Assembly: GCA_021234155.1 (NCBI GenBank)
Contig: JAJEKV010000091.1
Span: 3,853,501 to 3,917,500 of the forward strand
Source: Isoetes taiwanensis
Taxonomy: Eukaryota; Streptophyta; Lycopodiopsida; Isoetales; Isoetaceae
Direction of reading: 5' to 3'
DNA length: 64,000 bases
Within the stretch, counting starts at the first letter, position 1; each line of letters starts with the position of its first letter. Of the stretch, positions 23,802 to 35,174 are shown in pieces. Position numbers and translations under genes: made by a program. The notes under the pieces were generated by a model. The model searched no databases, was not told where the DNA came from, and saw only the letters and a list, made by a program, of their open reading frames with translations.

Positions 23802-25730
23802 TGTTGACCCTTAACCTGGCTAGAGAGTCAAACACAAGAAGCCAACTTGAATTTATGCTCAAATTGGGGTTAGAACCTCTAGATCACTTAAGGTGATCGT
23901 CTACACAAGTTTTTTTTAAAGAAAAAGCTCAAATATCAAGTACTCACACCTTTCCCAATTCGAGAATAAGGAGCCTTCACTCAAATCGATGTAGTTCTCA
24001 TAGGTGGATTGACTTCAAGGCCAAATGATTGTGACTTATGTAGAAAAGTTATAGGTATGCAATGGAAAAGATCTTGACCAAGTCTGAGTTCTAGTCTGCA
24101 AGATATTCGATCTCAAAGTTGAGTCAATTTTTGGAGTCAAAGCCACAAACAGATCTCAGAATTTTGTAACTTGAGTTGCAGAGGGAATTTTTGAGAAATT
24201 CCAAAACTCAGATGAAGTATAGGTCCCAAAGATGTAGGGCATGCAATCAAATCTTAATTTGAATCACTAAACTATTTTTTTTGGCACTGTTTTGTGGATA
24301 ACAGTCTAAAATTGTATCAGACAGAATGCAAAAAATGATAACTTGAGTTTGGAATGGTTTTTTCTCGAACTTTTTGTGCACACAGGTGCAAATATGATTG
24401 GAAATGAGGGGCAACTGGTCATATGCAGGAAAAGGTTGTAGAATATCTTACTGTAAAAATGTTTTCATGGCTAGAATGCTAAAAGAATATGACAGTCAAA
24501 CTTTTTGGCACTTGGCAGGCAATTTCTATTGATTTGAAGGTAATACAAGATAGATGTAGGTCATAAGAACATAAATCAATCATCAGAAGATCTCAAAAAG
24601 TCATGTAATAATATCATAGGAGGATAATCAGTCCAATTTTCTCAAATCGAACTGTGGAATGCTCAGATACTTCATAAACGTCTTCAGATCATGCTCAGCA
24701 TGTATCAATGTTGAGGTTTGATGTGTATGGGCCTTCAAAAAACTTATGTCATTGTTTCCCCGGTATATAGGTTTAGATTTGATGATTCCGGCATCTTAGG
24801 ACTTAATTTTAGGCTTAACGAGATGCTTATGAGCGGGAATCCAAGAATAGGTAGTTTTTATAGCTTAAGAATCCAATCCCGGCATGATTCGAGCAAGTTT
24901 CCAGGTTTAGGGTTGTTCAACTGTATTTTTCCAGAAATCTCGCGATACGGTGGCCGTATTTTTGGAGTATAAACTCGGAATATGATTTCGAAATCTTGAA
25001 AAGCTAGGCTATGGTTTAAAAGGTGCCCATAAAATAGTTGAGAAGTTTTAATCATTTGAGGCAATGGCAACCCTAATTTTTTGGGAATATGCTAGGTCTA
25101 GATACCATGCTTGGAATATTCCATGGGGTATATGGGTAACATGGATACTTAAGGCATAATGGTGGGTAAAGCAAAAGAGGTATAAGAAATTACAACCAAG
25201 AATTAGACTAGGGGCATTTGCAAGTGTGTGACATGGGGAATAAAAATGAGAAAAAGGATATGAAATGGGAAGATCATCTTTTGAGCGGGGCAAAAGGCAT
25301 TAGGAAAAAGGATTTAAGCAAAGCATGGTGTGATTGGCAAAAAAGGTGAGCAAGGGGGGATATAGGTATAAGGGAAATATGACTAGGAAAATTTCAAAAT
25401 GGGGGTAAGAATATGGATAAAAAATGGCTAGGAGGTGGAATCAAATACCCTGGGGTCTTCCAAACTTTGTCTTCCAATCTTCAAAAAGCATCTTCCAATC
25501 TTCTCAACCCAAAATCTCATAAAGCATCCTTTGACTACCTTTGACCTCAAATGAAGTACCTTCCATGGGAGTTGACCTTGAATATTTGTGTTGACCTTTG
25601 AAGATTGATGTTGTTTGACCTCCACATCAATGTTGACTACCAAGCTCTTCTTTGATTTAATTCTTCCAAAATGACTTGACCTAACTTCAATACGAACCAA
25701 CAGTTAGTATGTTGCCCTTTGGGGGCAACA
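23802..25730 (-). repeat. Right (5') LTR of element A
   Basis: 1929 bp, matching 1039-2994. It starts tgttgaccctt and ends gggggcaaca. Confidence 0.92.
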
Positions 25731-26061
25731 CTCATGCTCCTCACTTTTCTTTTATAATTCTTGCCCCTTAATCTCATCCATCCATCTCAACCACTTCATC
25801 TCCACCATCCTTTTTTGCCTCTTCATCTTTACCCTTCATTTCTGCCTCTTCATCCTAGCCTTAGATAATGTACCCCTCTTCAACCACTAACAAAAATCTT
25901 AGAAGCCCTTAAATTTAAATAACTAGATCTAGGCCCTTTAATTTTTTGGTGCCTTAGACCTTTACAACATTTGGGCTTTATAAGTGACCCCCCTTCACCT
26001 TTAAGCATACAAGATTACATGGTTTTACCATGTTGACCGGGTGCCAAAAACCCGGTCAACA
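25731..26061 (-). repeat. Left LTR of D, inner part
   Basis: Matches 29191-29515 almost exactly and ends in the hairpin ttgaccgggtgccaaaaac followed by ccggtcaaca. Confidence 0.85.
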
Positions 26062-27474
26062 TCTCGCCCAAACAAAAAAATGGGCCGGTCCCCTCGGCCC
26101 CAAGATTTAATACAATAATATTAAGGTTAATAAAAGGGGCGCTCCTCCAAGGGGGACACACCCACATCGCACGCACTGGCTTCTATGGCTCTGGTCCACG
26201 TGTGGGTAACCATTCCTTGGTAGGGCATAAAAATTCATATGGTGTAAAATATGGACCTTGGAGAGGGCTCATTCAAATGTTGAGTCAAATGTCAAGCAAG
26301 CTAGTTTTTTCGCAAGGTAAGAAAAGGGGGGCACGCCCAAACAAAAAATGCATTTTTTTGAAAAACTGGCAAGGCAAAGGGCACCCAAACAACGTGTTGG
26401 CTCAAGGGAATAAATGGGTCAAGATATTAACAAAGGACAAGGTGCACATTAAAGCAAATAAGCCAAAATAATAGCAAGGAGCAACGTGATAAGTGGTGAA
26501 TAAAAGGGAAGAAAGATCCAAAAATAAGATAAGGCCAAAAGATGAACGTGGGAAGAAATTAGTGGATAAAAACAAAAGAGATATATGGGAATGAATGTGA
26601 CAAGGAGAAAGTAAGAAAGGAAGGATGGCTGATAACGGCGGTTGTTATCAGCCACAGAAGAGCAGGGATATGGCGGGCAACGGAGGATGGATTTGGCGAA
26701 GGAGACATGGAGAATGAAAGATGCTTTTTTTTTCTTTTCTTTTTTCTCCTGATAGGGCAGATCATAGATACGGCCACAGAGGAGAATGATGGGAATGATA
26801 GCCTGCTTCCCTTTGTTGCAGATCCAGCTATGGTTGGAAGGCTGAATGCTTTGCTTCTTGATATCTTACCTTTCTTTCTTTTGCAAATCCGGCAGCAAGG
26901 CAGAGAGCAGAGGCAAGGAGCAGCAATGGGATGGGCAGCGGCAACTATGGCAGATCTTCGATTCCTTCTTTTCTCCTATCCCTTTTTCTTGATCTTCTCT
27001 CATTTTCTGCTTGTAGGAACAGAGCCATGGCGACAAAGGATGCAACGAAGCGAAACCCATTCTTTTTTGCATGCGATTTTTTTTGCAGAGCTTTTGGCCA
27101 TGGTTTTTTTGCATATGTAATGCAAGGGCAACGGTTTTGTGTGCAAGCCAGCAACAGAAAACAAGACAGAGATGAAGCTCTCTTCTTTCACTTTAATTTG
27201 CAGCTTCCAACAAGCAAGGCTTAGATGCAGTAGAATGAGATGGAGGGCTGGCTTCTTGCTGGCTCTCCTGAAATATTCAAGAAGCATTATCTGCAGCATC
27301 TTCATGCATTCTTTCTTCAGGGTGTAGCATCTTCAACAACGACTTTTTCTTTGTTCTCAAGGCAATGGAAAGAAACAGACTGTGATAAACATGGCAGAAT
27401 GAAAACAATGGCAGAATGAAAACAGCACCAAGAATGATCTTGGGGAAGATTAGATCTCGGTAGAACCTCCATAA
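26062..27474 (-). mobile_element. Internal region of D, no recognisable coding
   Basis: 1.4 kb between the LTRs of D. Beside the left LTR is tctcgcccaaacaaaaaaatg, related to the PPT module of A and B. Several open frames overlap on both strands at 26449-27305, but they are low-complexity (runs of Phe, Leu and Lys), have no motifs and contradict each other. I read this as a non-coding filler of a LARD-like element. Confidence 0.65.
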
Positions 27475-27628
27475 TGATGGCGGGTTTTCCCATACCCCCA
27501 TCATTCAACCTCAAAGGCAGAAATCAGGATCATTCTAGTGGCTGCTATAATGCAAAACAGAATGGATTGGACAGAAGCAAGAAATTAAGAACAAATCTGG
27601 GCCCAAAATAATCTTCAATCTATAAGAA
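27475..27628 (-). repeat. Right LTR of D, first part
   Basis: Matches 755-910. It starts tgatggcggg and is interrupted after ctataagaa by about 1.43 kb of other sequence. Confidence 0.82.
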
Positions 27629-28784
27629 ATATGTAGCATAATAACAGGGGGTTTTCTTTGTGTTTTTGTACGCTTTTCACTAAGGTTTTCCTATGATTTC
27701 GTGATGTATTCAAATGGATGTACTAATGCGTACATCTAGAGTGCACCATTTCTGAGCCATTGATTTTAGCTTTTTTTTTTTCCAATGGTCAACAACCACA
27801 CAACAAAAGCCTTTTTTTGTGCGTGTGGTGCATAATGGTCAACAACCAATGGCTCACAACAAAAGCTCTTTTTTTGTGCGTGTGGTGCATAATGGTCAAC
27901 AACCAATGGCTCACAACAAAAGCCCTCTTTTTGTGTGTGTGGTGCATAATGGGCACATGAAGGGCTTGAAGGGCGCATGTAGTGCAGTTTCCCCGCCGGC
28001 AACACATTTCTTATCATAACTTTTGATCCAGAGCTCTGTTTGAGATGATTTTTATTGCGTTGGAAAGCTCTCTCCGAGTCTTTTTGATAGTGTATGATAT
28101 GGATATGTTTGGTTAAGTTATCTATGCTAAAACAGCAATTTTCCGGCCAGGTTTGGTAGGCTTTCACATCCTACCAGCTGATTAATACAGGATTGCGCTA
28201 TTGGATATTGTTTTATGGCTCATTCTGAATGAAGCTTGCAAAAAATTACCATGCATTTTTAGATTTTGAGGCTTCTAGATCCTTGTGCTAACAAGTAGAA
28301 AAGTTTCCCACTTTGGTTTCTCACCACAAGAATCCATGGAGGCCAAAGGCTGCTGTTAAATTCCAGTTGAAAAATGTTTGTGTATGGGTGTTGCAAACTT
28401 TATGACTTTCAGAATAATGGGATCAATCTGCTCTATCTTTATGGTAACTTTTACTTATGTTCTATTTGTTTTATTGTGATGAAATTCAAAAGCTACAGGT
28501 GATGAAAGCCTCAAATGAATTCTAGTTTTTTTCTGGTTTGAATTCTAAAATTTTGTCACACCGGGGAGGGAGGGATGTGGCGTCCCTAAGGCCGAAAGGG
28601 CCAAAAATTATTTTGCAACACAAACCATTAACATCCAACATATAAAAATTAAATCCCCCAACACATAACAACCAACACATAACAACCATTGATATTAACA
28701 ACCAACACATAACTACCATTGACATTAATTAACACAACCATTGGGTCCAACACATTTAAATTAAAATCCCCCTTAAACCCCCTT
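27629..28784. mobile_element. Insertion in right LTR of D, with a gypsy 3'-end fragment
   Basis: Absent from the left LTR of D. Near 28563-28590 the sequence ggggagggagggatgtggcg looks like a polypurine tract followed by an LTR start on the + strand, similar in style to the 3' end of element F (45494-45517). The rest is AT-rich with no domain. The borders show no clear target duplication, so the nature of the insertion is uncertain. Confidence 0.45.
27788..27955. repeat. 57-bp tandem repeat, about three copies
   Basis: The unit contains aatggctcacaacaaaag, then a T run and gtgcgtgtggtgcataatgg. Copies differ by few bases. The repeat length is a multiple of three, which creates artefactual open frames on both strands. 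Confidence 0.9.
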
Positions 28785-29061
28785 TGGTTTGGGTGCATAT
28801 TCACACGAGGGGTGACGTTGGGCAGCGGGAGCCCTCATAATTGTATTTTGCACATACGAAATCAACACCATAATAGTATTCTGCTTGAAATCTTATAGTA
28901 TTTTGCGAATCTTGTTATACAGTATAGCAAATTTTGTACTTGCATACCCCACAAACGAGGAACTTTACGTACGGTGTAGATTAAGGAATAAGGGGTGAAT
29001 ATGCCTATCCAACAGCTCTCGTTGCCCGGAGTCACCCCCGTGTGAATATGCACCCAAACCA
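28785..29061. mobile_element. MITE-like element with long terminal inverted repeats
   Basis: The left end tggtttgggtgcatattcac is matched by the reverse complement of the right end (gtgaatatgcacccaaacca) and similarity extends to about 45 bp per arm. The total is about 277 bp with no coding. No target duplication is obvious, so the superfamily cannot be assigned. Confidence 0.7.
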
Positions 29062-29515
29062 GAAAAGGAAATACAATGCAAATTGCCCTCCATGCCTCTG
29101 AAACATGGAGGGCCTCTAAATCCATGATCAAGAGAGGTCTCTGAACCCTCTCAAGAATCTTGGATCAAGGAGAGAGAGGAGGAGCTCGTGCTCCTCACTT
29201 TTCTTTTATAATTCTTGCCCCTTAATCTCATCCATCCATCTCAACCACTTCATCTCCACCATCCTTTTTTGCCTCTTCATCTTTACCCTTCATTTCTGCC
29301 TCTTCATCCTAGCCTTAGATAATGTACCCCTCTTCAACCACTAACAAAAATCTTAGAAGCCCTTAAATTTAAACAACTAGATCTAGGCCCTTTAATTTTT
29401 TGGTGCCTTAGACCTTTACAATATTTGGGCTTTATAATTGACCCCCCTTCACCTTTAAGCATACAAGATTACATGGTTTTACCATGTTGACCGGGTGCCA
29501 AAAACCCGGTCAACA
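29062..29515 (-). repeat. Right LTR of D, second part
   Basis: Continues the D LTR to the hairpin end at 29515. At about 29180-29205 it preserves the uninterrupted target site of element A (gagctcgtgctcctcac). Confidence 0.85.
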
Positions 29516-30944
29516 CCCCCAAAGCCTATTTTTCTTCCCAGCCAATCTCCCCATGCCACGTGGAACATCGGGCGTGTGGGGCGGTGGAGGTACCGAATCC
29601 CACGTGGATATTGCACGCGATTATTATAAATTAAGGTTTTTCTTTTCCTTATATATCTTGAGCTGCCAATTCAAAAATTGCATGTGGGATATATCGTTCA
29701 AATTATCAAGAACCCTAAAACCTGAGAGCGCCAAGATTCGGTCGATTTGGCCAAACCAACTGCTCAATCATACCCCAAACTGCCGAATCACCCTGCTTAA
29801 TGCCAAGAACACATATGGGAAACAAAAGGATAGAGAATTGAATGGAATTAATCAAGAATGCAACAGAACAGAGGATCTACAAAAGGGGCTTTTCAACAGA
29901 AGGAAAATACGAGGGCTTTAAGGCGAAGAAGCGATTATTTGCTTTGAAGAAGGACCGGCTTGCTTGATTAGAGCTTGATTCTGACCTCCAAACTTGATTT
30001 ACAACTCGGATTATTGACAAAATTATCAGAGTTGATTTATTGTCTACCTATTTGATCCTGTGCCCAAGACTCAGAGCTTGGGATTTATGTTGTTCGCCTT
30101 TGAGTACCTGAGTTAATTGAAAATCCGACCCTTATTGTTGAAATACTGGTGCCATACATTGATCTATTCACAAAAAAGCAGTTACCACTAGTGTTTCTTT
30201 GCTGCATTCTATCCCAGTAACTTGATGTTGTTTATTTGACATCTCAGCATGTTTTACGCAAGTATCAAACAATCCCCTTGATGTCCCGAATCATCAATAC
30301 AAGATTGAGTTATCTGTTTAAGATCTGTCATAGCAGAGGTCAGCATAAAGCCACAGAGTGATGCATAAAAGTGCCTAGGGCACTAAGATCGTCATCTCAT
30401 GCATTTGCAGGAATAATAGAATTGTTGTGCATCCTTTCAATAAATAAGTTTGCTTTCACAACTGTTCATGTTTTGTAGCAGTCAGTCAAAGAAAATTCAA
30501 AAAGAAAAAATCTCGAGTTCTATTTGCCAAGAGCATCAAGGCCCTTTGTGTGAAGACCTTTTTAGAGTAGGCAAAGTTTTCAAAACCCAAAAATCCACTC
30601 CCAATAGCGAGATCATAAACTGAGCTCTCTGCCAGGGATATTGACCAAAAATTGACTTGGTCAGGAACAACAATTTGGTCTATCTAGCCTTGTCAAATCC
30701 TCTCAGACTTTTCAGCAAGATAATTATAGGTGTTGAGCATCTGTGCAAACAAGAATCACAAGCAAAGCTCAAATGGTGTGCATGTGGCTTTCCTGAGGCA
30801 GACTTTTTATCTTTCAGGGAAAGCTGCTTTAAATAATCTCTTGAGCATTGCCCCCAGAATTTTTGCACTCAGAGTGGTTGCCTTAAGCAACCTGGAGGTT
30901 CTAAACCACTGAGGTTGAAGGTTTTGCCAGGAACACCTTCAACA
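29516..30944. mobile_element. LTR of family E, left copy, second part
   Basis: Similar to 38200-39647, including cacgtgga motifs, tattgaccaaaaattgac and the end hairpin ttgaagg...aacaccttcaaca. It is followed directly by the LTR sequence of F (ggacccactagttccc), which matches 46139 onwards, so this E LTR is inserted in the 5' LTR of F. Confidence 0.78.
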
Positions 30945-31855
30945 GGACCCACTAGTTCCCATTATTTTACGGCCTGTGCATAGAGCCCACCTGGCTACGG
31001 AGGCTATGGAGTGACTGAGCACCACACAACGGGGTCAGTGGCAAAGTGGAGGGAGGATCCTACTGAGCGCGGCTACTGGGGTCCTATAGCGGGCTAGGCT
31101 CATAGTCAGTCACTTCGTGTGGGCCGGGTATGGGTCCGACACTTCCTGGGTCAATGGTGTCGCCCTGACTCTCAAGAGTTGCAAGTGTTGGCTTGGCTCT
31201 TGTTCCGGGGAGTTCAGTCGGGTATGGACATGTGTCGCCACGATCCTCTAGCTGCCCATGGAGCCACTGCACTCTAGGAGGGGGAGATGCAACCCTTCCT
31301 ACATCATTGGACCTGGGAGATGCAACTTGGAGTAGTCTCGTTGGGTGATACCATGGGATTACGTCTCCGGCAGGTTACACTAACGACAGAGCCTGATTTA
31401 GCCTATCTGCAAAGTATGCACATGAGGGGCGGATGGAGTGGTCAACCCTAGCCATTGTCTATTGCCAGCCCAAATCATTGCCATAACTCGGTCTGTTAGG
31501 CCTCCAGCCGTCAGTCAACTGCCCCTTGAGTTTGATCCCTGGGTAAGAGCCTCTATTTGATGTATTTGATGCATTATTGTATTGTCGTATTTGATGACAT
31601 GGATGGATGGATTGACACTACCATTTGAGGTAGTTTGTTGTTATTATTGCTAGTGCTTATGTTGTATATTTTGCTTTCGTTGACATAGGGACCCCTATAG
31701 AGGAGGAGACGGAATGACACCTATGTGTCCTCTACTTGATAGTCTGGTCCCTAGACGCAGTTAGACAGAGGGCCCATACGATGGGTGGCCGTTGGATGGG
31801 GAAGGTCCTTCGATGTATACGACGGGCTGCCGTATATAGCGCAAGGAGCGTCACA
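30945..31855 (+). repeat. 5' LTR of element F, 3' part
   Basis: Matches 46139-47056 with scattered substitutions. Ends ...gcaaggagcgtcaca directly before the PBS. Confidence 0.88.
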
Positions 31856-31856
31856 A

Positions 31857-31869
31857 TGGTATCAGAGCC
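31857..31869 (+). promoter_or_regulatory. Primer-binding site of element F (initiator tRNA-Met)
   Basis: tggtatcagagcc, complementary to the 3' end of plant initiator tRNA-Met, lies one base after the LTR end. Confidence 0.9.
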
Positions 31870-32368
31870 ATGATCTTGGCTGGCCAAGATCTAGCACTGG
31901 CCATCACCTTATGATAGAAAACTAACTGGCCTAGTAAAAAGTTGCGGTGCGAATTCCAATATTGAACCTCGAGTGGGAAAAAATTTCCACGAATAAGGTC
32001 ATCCTTAAAATTAAGTTAACTTAGAAAATAATAGTAATAGAATCCATGAATTCTAGTAGCTTTGATGAAAAATTGTGCATTAAGCCAATATTCCACTAGA
32101 AGTAGGTCAAAGAATTGGCCAAAATAGACTTCCTAGTGGAATGTGGTGCAAATCAACCCAGGGGCCATTGGAAAATTTTAGAATTCTAATATTATAGGGT
32201 CAATATAAATAAAGGTGGTTGGAATAAATAACCATAAATATCCCCATATATACCCTAATTTGGCCACAATAATTTTGCCTTAATATGTTCCTTAAATCCG
32301 TTCTGAGTTACCTTCTCTCCAAAAAGGAGACCTCTAAGAATTTTCGTCCAACTCCAGAGCAGTTTGAT

Positions 32369-33329
32369 ATGGCACACACAAAAGCCACAGCCAGGAAATA
32401 CCAAGCTCATGAAGGTGTTCGATGTATAAGCATAGGCAAGTAGATTTACCCTGAGAAGCATCCAAAATTTGAGAACGAAGATTCATCCGAGGAACGGAGT
32501 TCACAGGATGACGAGACGGTGGTATTAGTAGATTATGTTGAGTCATCATCAGAAGAGCAGCAGTCAGAATCACAAGAACAAGAAGAATCGCAGCAGAGAG
32601 AGGACTCAGAATCGCGAAAAAGGAGGGAAGTACGCCGGGGTAAGCGAAAAGTAACACACGTGCCTGCAGAGGAATCGGAGGAACAAGACGAGTCAATTTC
32701 ACATGAGAGACGATCTAAACGCCGCCTTGATAGGTATGGTAATTCGAAGATAGTAATTCGTGATCAAGGACATCAGGAGCAAACAGAACAAAATCTCCTG
32801 GAGCAAGCGATAGCACCACCACCACCTTATCCACAATGGCCTACCCATGGGAAATCAGATAAGAAGTATAGAGCAGGGGAGAGACCATTAAGCCTCCAGA
32901 ATGATCGGGAATACCGAAGAAAGTTGCAAGATTACCGTGCATATATGAAACAATGGGTTGCGTATAATCATTGATATAGCACACTGAATCCCAGATTTGT
33001 AAAAGGGGGAAGACCCCCAACAGATATTCAGAAGCCCCCACCTCGACCTGAAGAGCCGAAGAAATTGGCAAAGCATGGGCCAAACTCGTAGCATTCCAGG
33101 GCCCTAAGAGAAATTAGGCATTTTCAACAATGCGTTAATCTCTTCATTCGAAATTATACAGGAATTTACGATGCAGTATAGGGTTACCCCTATGATGCTC
33201 AGGGTTTGCCAAGAAGCAGCTGAGGCAGAGTTGTGTCAATTGTTTGAGGAGTCAAATTTCTGCGCTATTCACGCAAAACGAGTCACTGTTATGCCGAAGG
33301 ACATGAATTTGGCGAAACGAATACGGAGG
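32369..33329 (+). pseudogene. Histone H3/CENH3-like gene carried by element F, decayed
   Basis: The ATG at 32369 opens MAHTKATARK, close to the histone H3 N-terminus. The same frame continues (stops at 32441, 32972 and 33089) through an acidic Ser/Glu/Gln tract (32470-32620), a basic tract with KRR, and a Pro-rich stretch, about 240 residues in all. It reaches ALREIRHFQ (about 33100-33127), the helix-N signature of H3 in the form typical of plant CENH3. After a deletion of about 8 codons with frame change near 33150, the fold resumes with [25 protein letters not shown] and RIR. By eye, 29 of the last 40 positions match canonical H3. No product can be made as written. A captured host histone is likely (inference). 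Confidence 0.8.
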
Positions 33330-33575
33330 CAAAAGATATTGGGTTATTTTTTACGAGTTAGAGACTCACTAAATATTGTCTTAATTATTAGTAAATGTGT
33401 TAGTGTAATTATGCTTAAAGATATTCGTTCTATAGACTTCTCATTACCCAAAAAAAAAAAGGGTTCTTCTACATTAACAGGCTATCATATAAAACTTCAC
33501 TTCAAATTCTATAATGTTACAAGATTCTATAAAGTTATAATGGCATGCTTTATATTGAACTTTCTAAGCGCTTAT

Positions 33576-33705
33576 AGGATGGTACCATTATCACTTGGTA
33601 TTCAGGCAGCTATAAGTAATATTGGATAACATATTGAGTCAGGATGGTACCATTATCACTTGGTATTCAGGCAGCTATAAGTAATATTGGATAACATATT
33701 GAGTC
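33576..33705 (+). repeat. 65-bp perfect tandem duplication
   Basis: The unit begins aggatggtaccattatcact and ends atattgagtc; 33576-33640 and 33641-33705 are identical. Confidence 0.95.
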
Positions 33706-34223
33706 TGAGTGAATAAAATATAGACCGAGCTTATCACATTAAGTAGTAATTCCGTATTGATCAGTTATAATTGCTATATCAACCTCTGGGAAATCTTTGA
33801 ACGCAATTGTATTTAAGCCGTTATAAGCATCGGTTGTGCTCAATAAATATTACTATTGATAGATCTGAAGTTTATACTAGTAAAATATAAAATAAAAGAA
33901 TACCTTAGCATTAGCAGAACAACAGCCTGTTCTTAGCATAAGCACGAAACTGTAAAACAATATAGGCTAATGTAGAATAGCATAAAACTGTAATAAGTTA
34001 ATGTTAATAGCTTGAAATATATAAAGCGTGGACGGATTCAGAAATAGGAAGCAAGCCCGAAACTGCATCTGCAGCAAGCCAAATCTGTAGCAAACCCCAA
34101 ATCCATACCCTTTCACAGTGACGGATTTTGGGCAATCTGTAATAAAAGATAGAAGCTATAGTTAGAAGTTATAAATAGAAGCAAATATATAAAAAGCTTA
34201 GATTGAACTTGAAGAAGGCAGAA

Positions 34224-34560
34224 ATATGGCACAGGGCGACTCATGACGCGCCTTGGCCTTAACCCAGACTTTGGCAGAGGCCCCAAGCGCGGGGTAAGTC
34301 GCATGCACATCAAAGAGTCTGCCTTATTTTCATCTTTCCCTAACAAAGCTTCGAGAACCTGCATTTTAAACTCAGTATTGACTTGCAAACTTTGATCAAA
34401 CACCTGCAGCAGGATCTTATTCAGCATCTCAGTATCTTTACAAAGAAAAACCTCTTCAAGACCCTGAGCCGCCTGAAGAAAGGCCCGAGGCGACGCATGT
34501 CGCGCCCCAGGACCATGCCAAAAGCTCTCAAGACCTCCAAGCACGGGATTTGTCGCCCAC
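34224..34560. repeat. Pair of diverged GC-rich direct repeats
   Basis: Two segments of about 72 bp, 34225-34310 and 34487-34560, share the pattern gcgac.catg.cgcgcc ... ccaagc.cggg ... gtcgc. They stand out from the AT-rich surroundings. Confidence 0.55.
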
Positions 34561-35174
34561 CCCCTGTACATCTGAAAGTTTTTGGCCTAAATCAATTTTT
34601 TTCCACTCTTTTTCTTTCCCTGCCCGCAAACCCAAATGATAAACCCTTTCTTTTTTTATTTTATTTCATTTTAGTTTCTACACATATCCTTGATTCCTAA
34701 TTTTTCTAAACTTCCCCACATCATACCAAGTTGCCTAGCCTTACCTTCTTTGTTGTGCAAACTCTAGGACTTGATTTCTGAAACGACTAGTTCTCTTAGC
34801 ACCAGTTGTCTACATAATTCAAAAGCATAAGTTGGCATAAGTAGAAAGTGATTCCACTTTATTCACTACACCCTCGCACCATTACACCATTGTGCCAATA
34901 GAATAGTGCCTAGGCCTTGTCCAATTACGATATGCTTAAACCATGAGCATGTTAGGGAAAGTGTTGGTGCCATTAAACTTTTCTAGCGCCTAGATCAACT
35001 TACCCTTTTATTAATATTAAGTAACTAAAAAGGACATGATTTGGTTGTGTGAATTCTTAGCATAAGTATTCATCTATTAGACAAAACCTAAACTTTGAAA
35101 AATAAATAAATAAATAAAAATAAATCAAAATTATTAGGGTTTTTGGCATGGAACCCTAAGTCTTTTGGGTATAT

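Larger units (their letters stand above)
1039..25730 (-). mobile_element. Ty3/gypsy retrotransposon A (Tat-like), host of element B
   Basis: The LTRs are 1039-2994 and 23802-25730, nearly identical, starting tgttgaccct and ending in the hairpin tgttgccctttgggggcaac followed by a. Flanking ctcgt (1034-1038) and ctcat (25731-25735) form a target duplication with one mismatch. Coding runs leftwards on the - strand in the order gag, three zinc knuckles, protease, RNase H-like domain, RT, RNase H, integrase. The leader between the LTR and the gag ATG (23760) is only about 41 bp. The element is split in gag by B (8129-22770). The integrase/RT style (GNGQAEATNK, YLDD) fits the Tat/Ogre side of Ty3/gypsy rather than chromoviruses; the lineage is inferred from motifs only. 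Confidence 0.85.
755..29515 (-). mobile_element. Non-autonomous LTR retrotransposon D (LARD-like), split by element A
   Basis: The LTRs are about 610 bp once insertions are removed: the left one is 755-1038 plus 25731-26061, the right one 27475-27628 plus 29062-29515. Its ends are TG (mutated to TA at 755) and a hairpin ending in cggtcaaca. The flanks cctcc (750-754) and ccccc (29516-29520) look like a target duplication with one mismatch. The internal part (26062-27474) has no gag or pol domain. A PBS-like block at 27453-27472 is shared with elements A and B, and the sequence beside the left LTR (tctcgcccaaac) resembles their polypurine-tract region. D was probably mobilised by A/B-type proteins (inference). 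Confidence 0.78.
33330..35170 (+). mobile_element. Non-coding spacer of element F
   Basis: AT-rich, without a convincing gene. It holds the 65-bp duplication at 33576-33705 and a pair of GC-rich direct repeats near 34224-34310 and 34486-34560. A - strand open frame at 34113-34571 crosses both repeats and shows no domain, so it is not called. Confidence 0.5.

Noticed and set aside
26449-27327. Genes in the interior of element D
   Set aside because: Open frames occur on both strands at the same place, are low-complexity and show no domain.
27788-27955. Three-copy repeat as a CRISPR-like array
   Set aside because: The units are directly adjacent without unique spacers, and the surrounding sequence is plant retrotransposon. 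It is a simple tandem repeat.
33171-33629. Functional histone H3 gene of the host
   Set aside because: The histone fold is preceded by stops and a frameshift, has an unusual long tail, and lies between the PBS and gag of a retrotransposon.
34113-34571. 152-codon - strand gene
   Set aside because: It spans two non-coding direct repeats, lies antisense within F and shows no recognisable motif.
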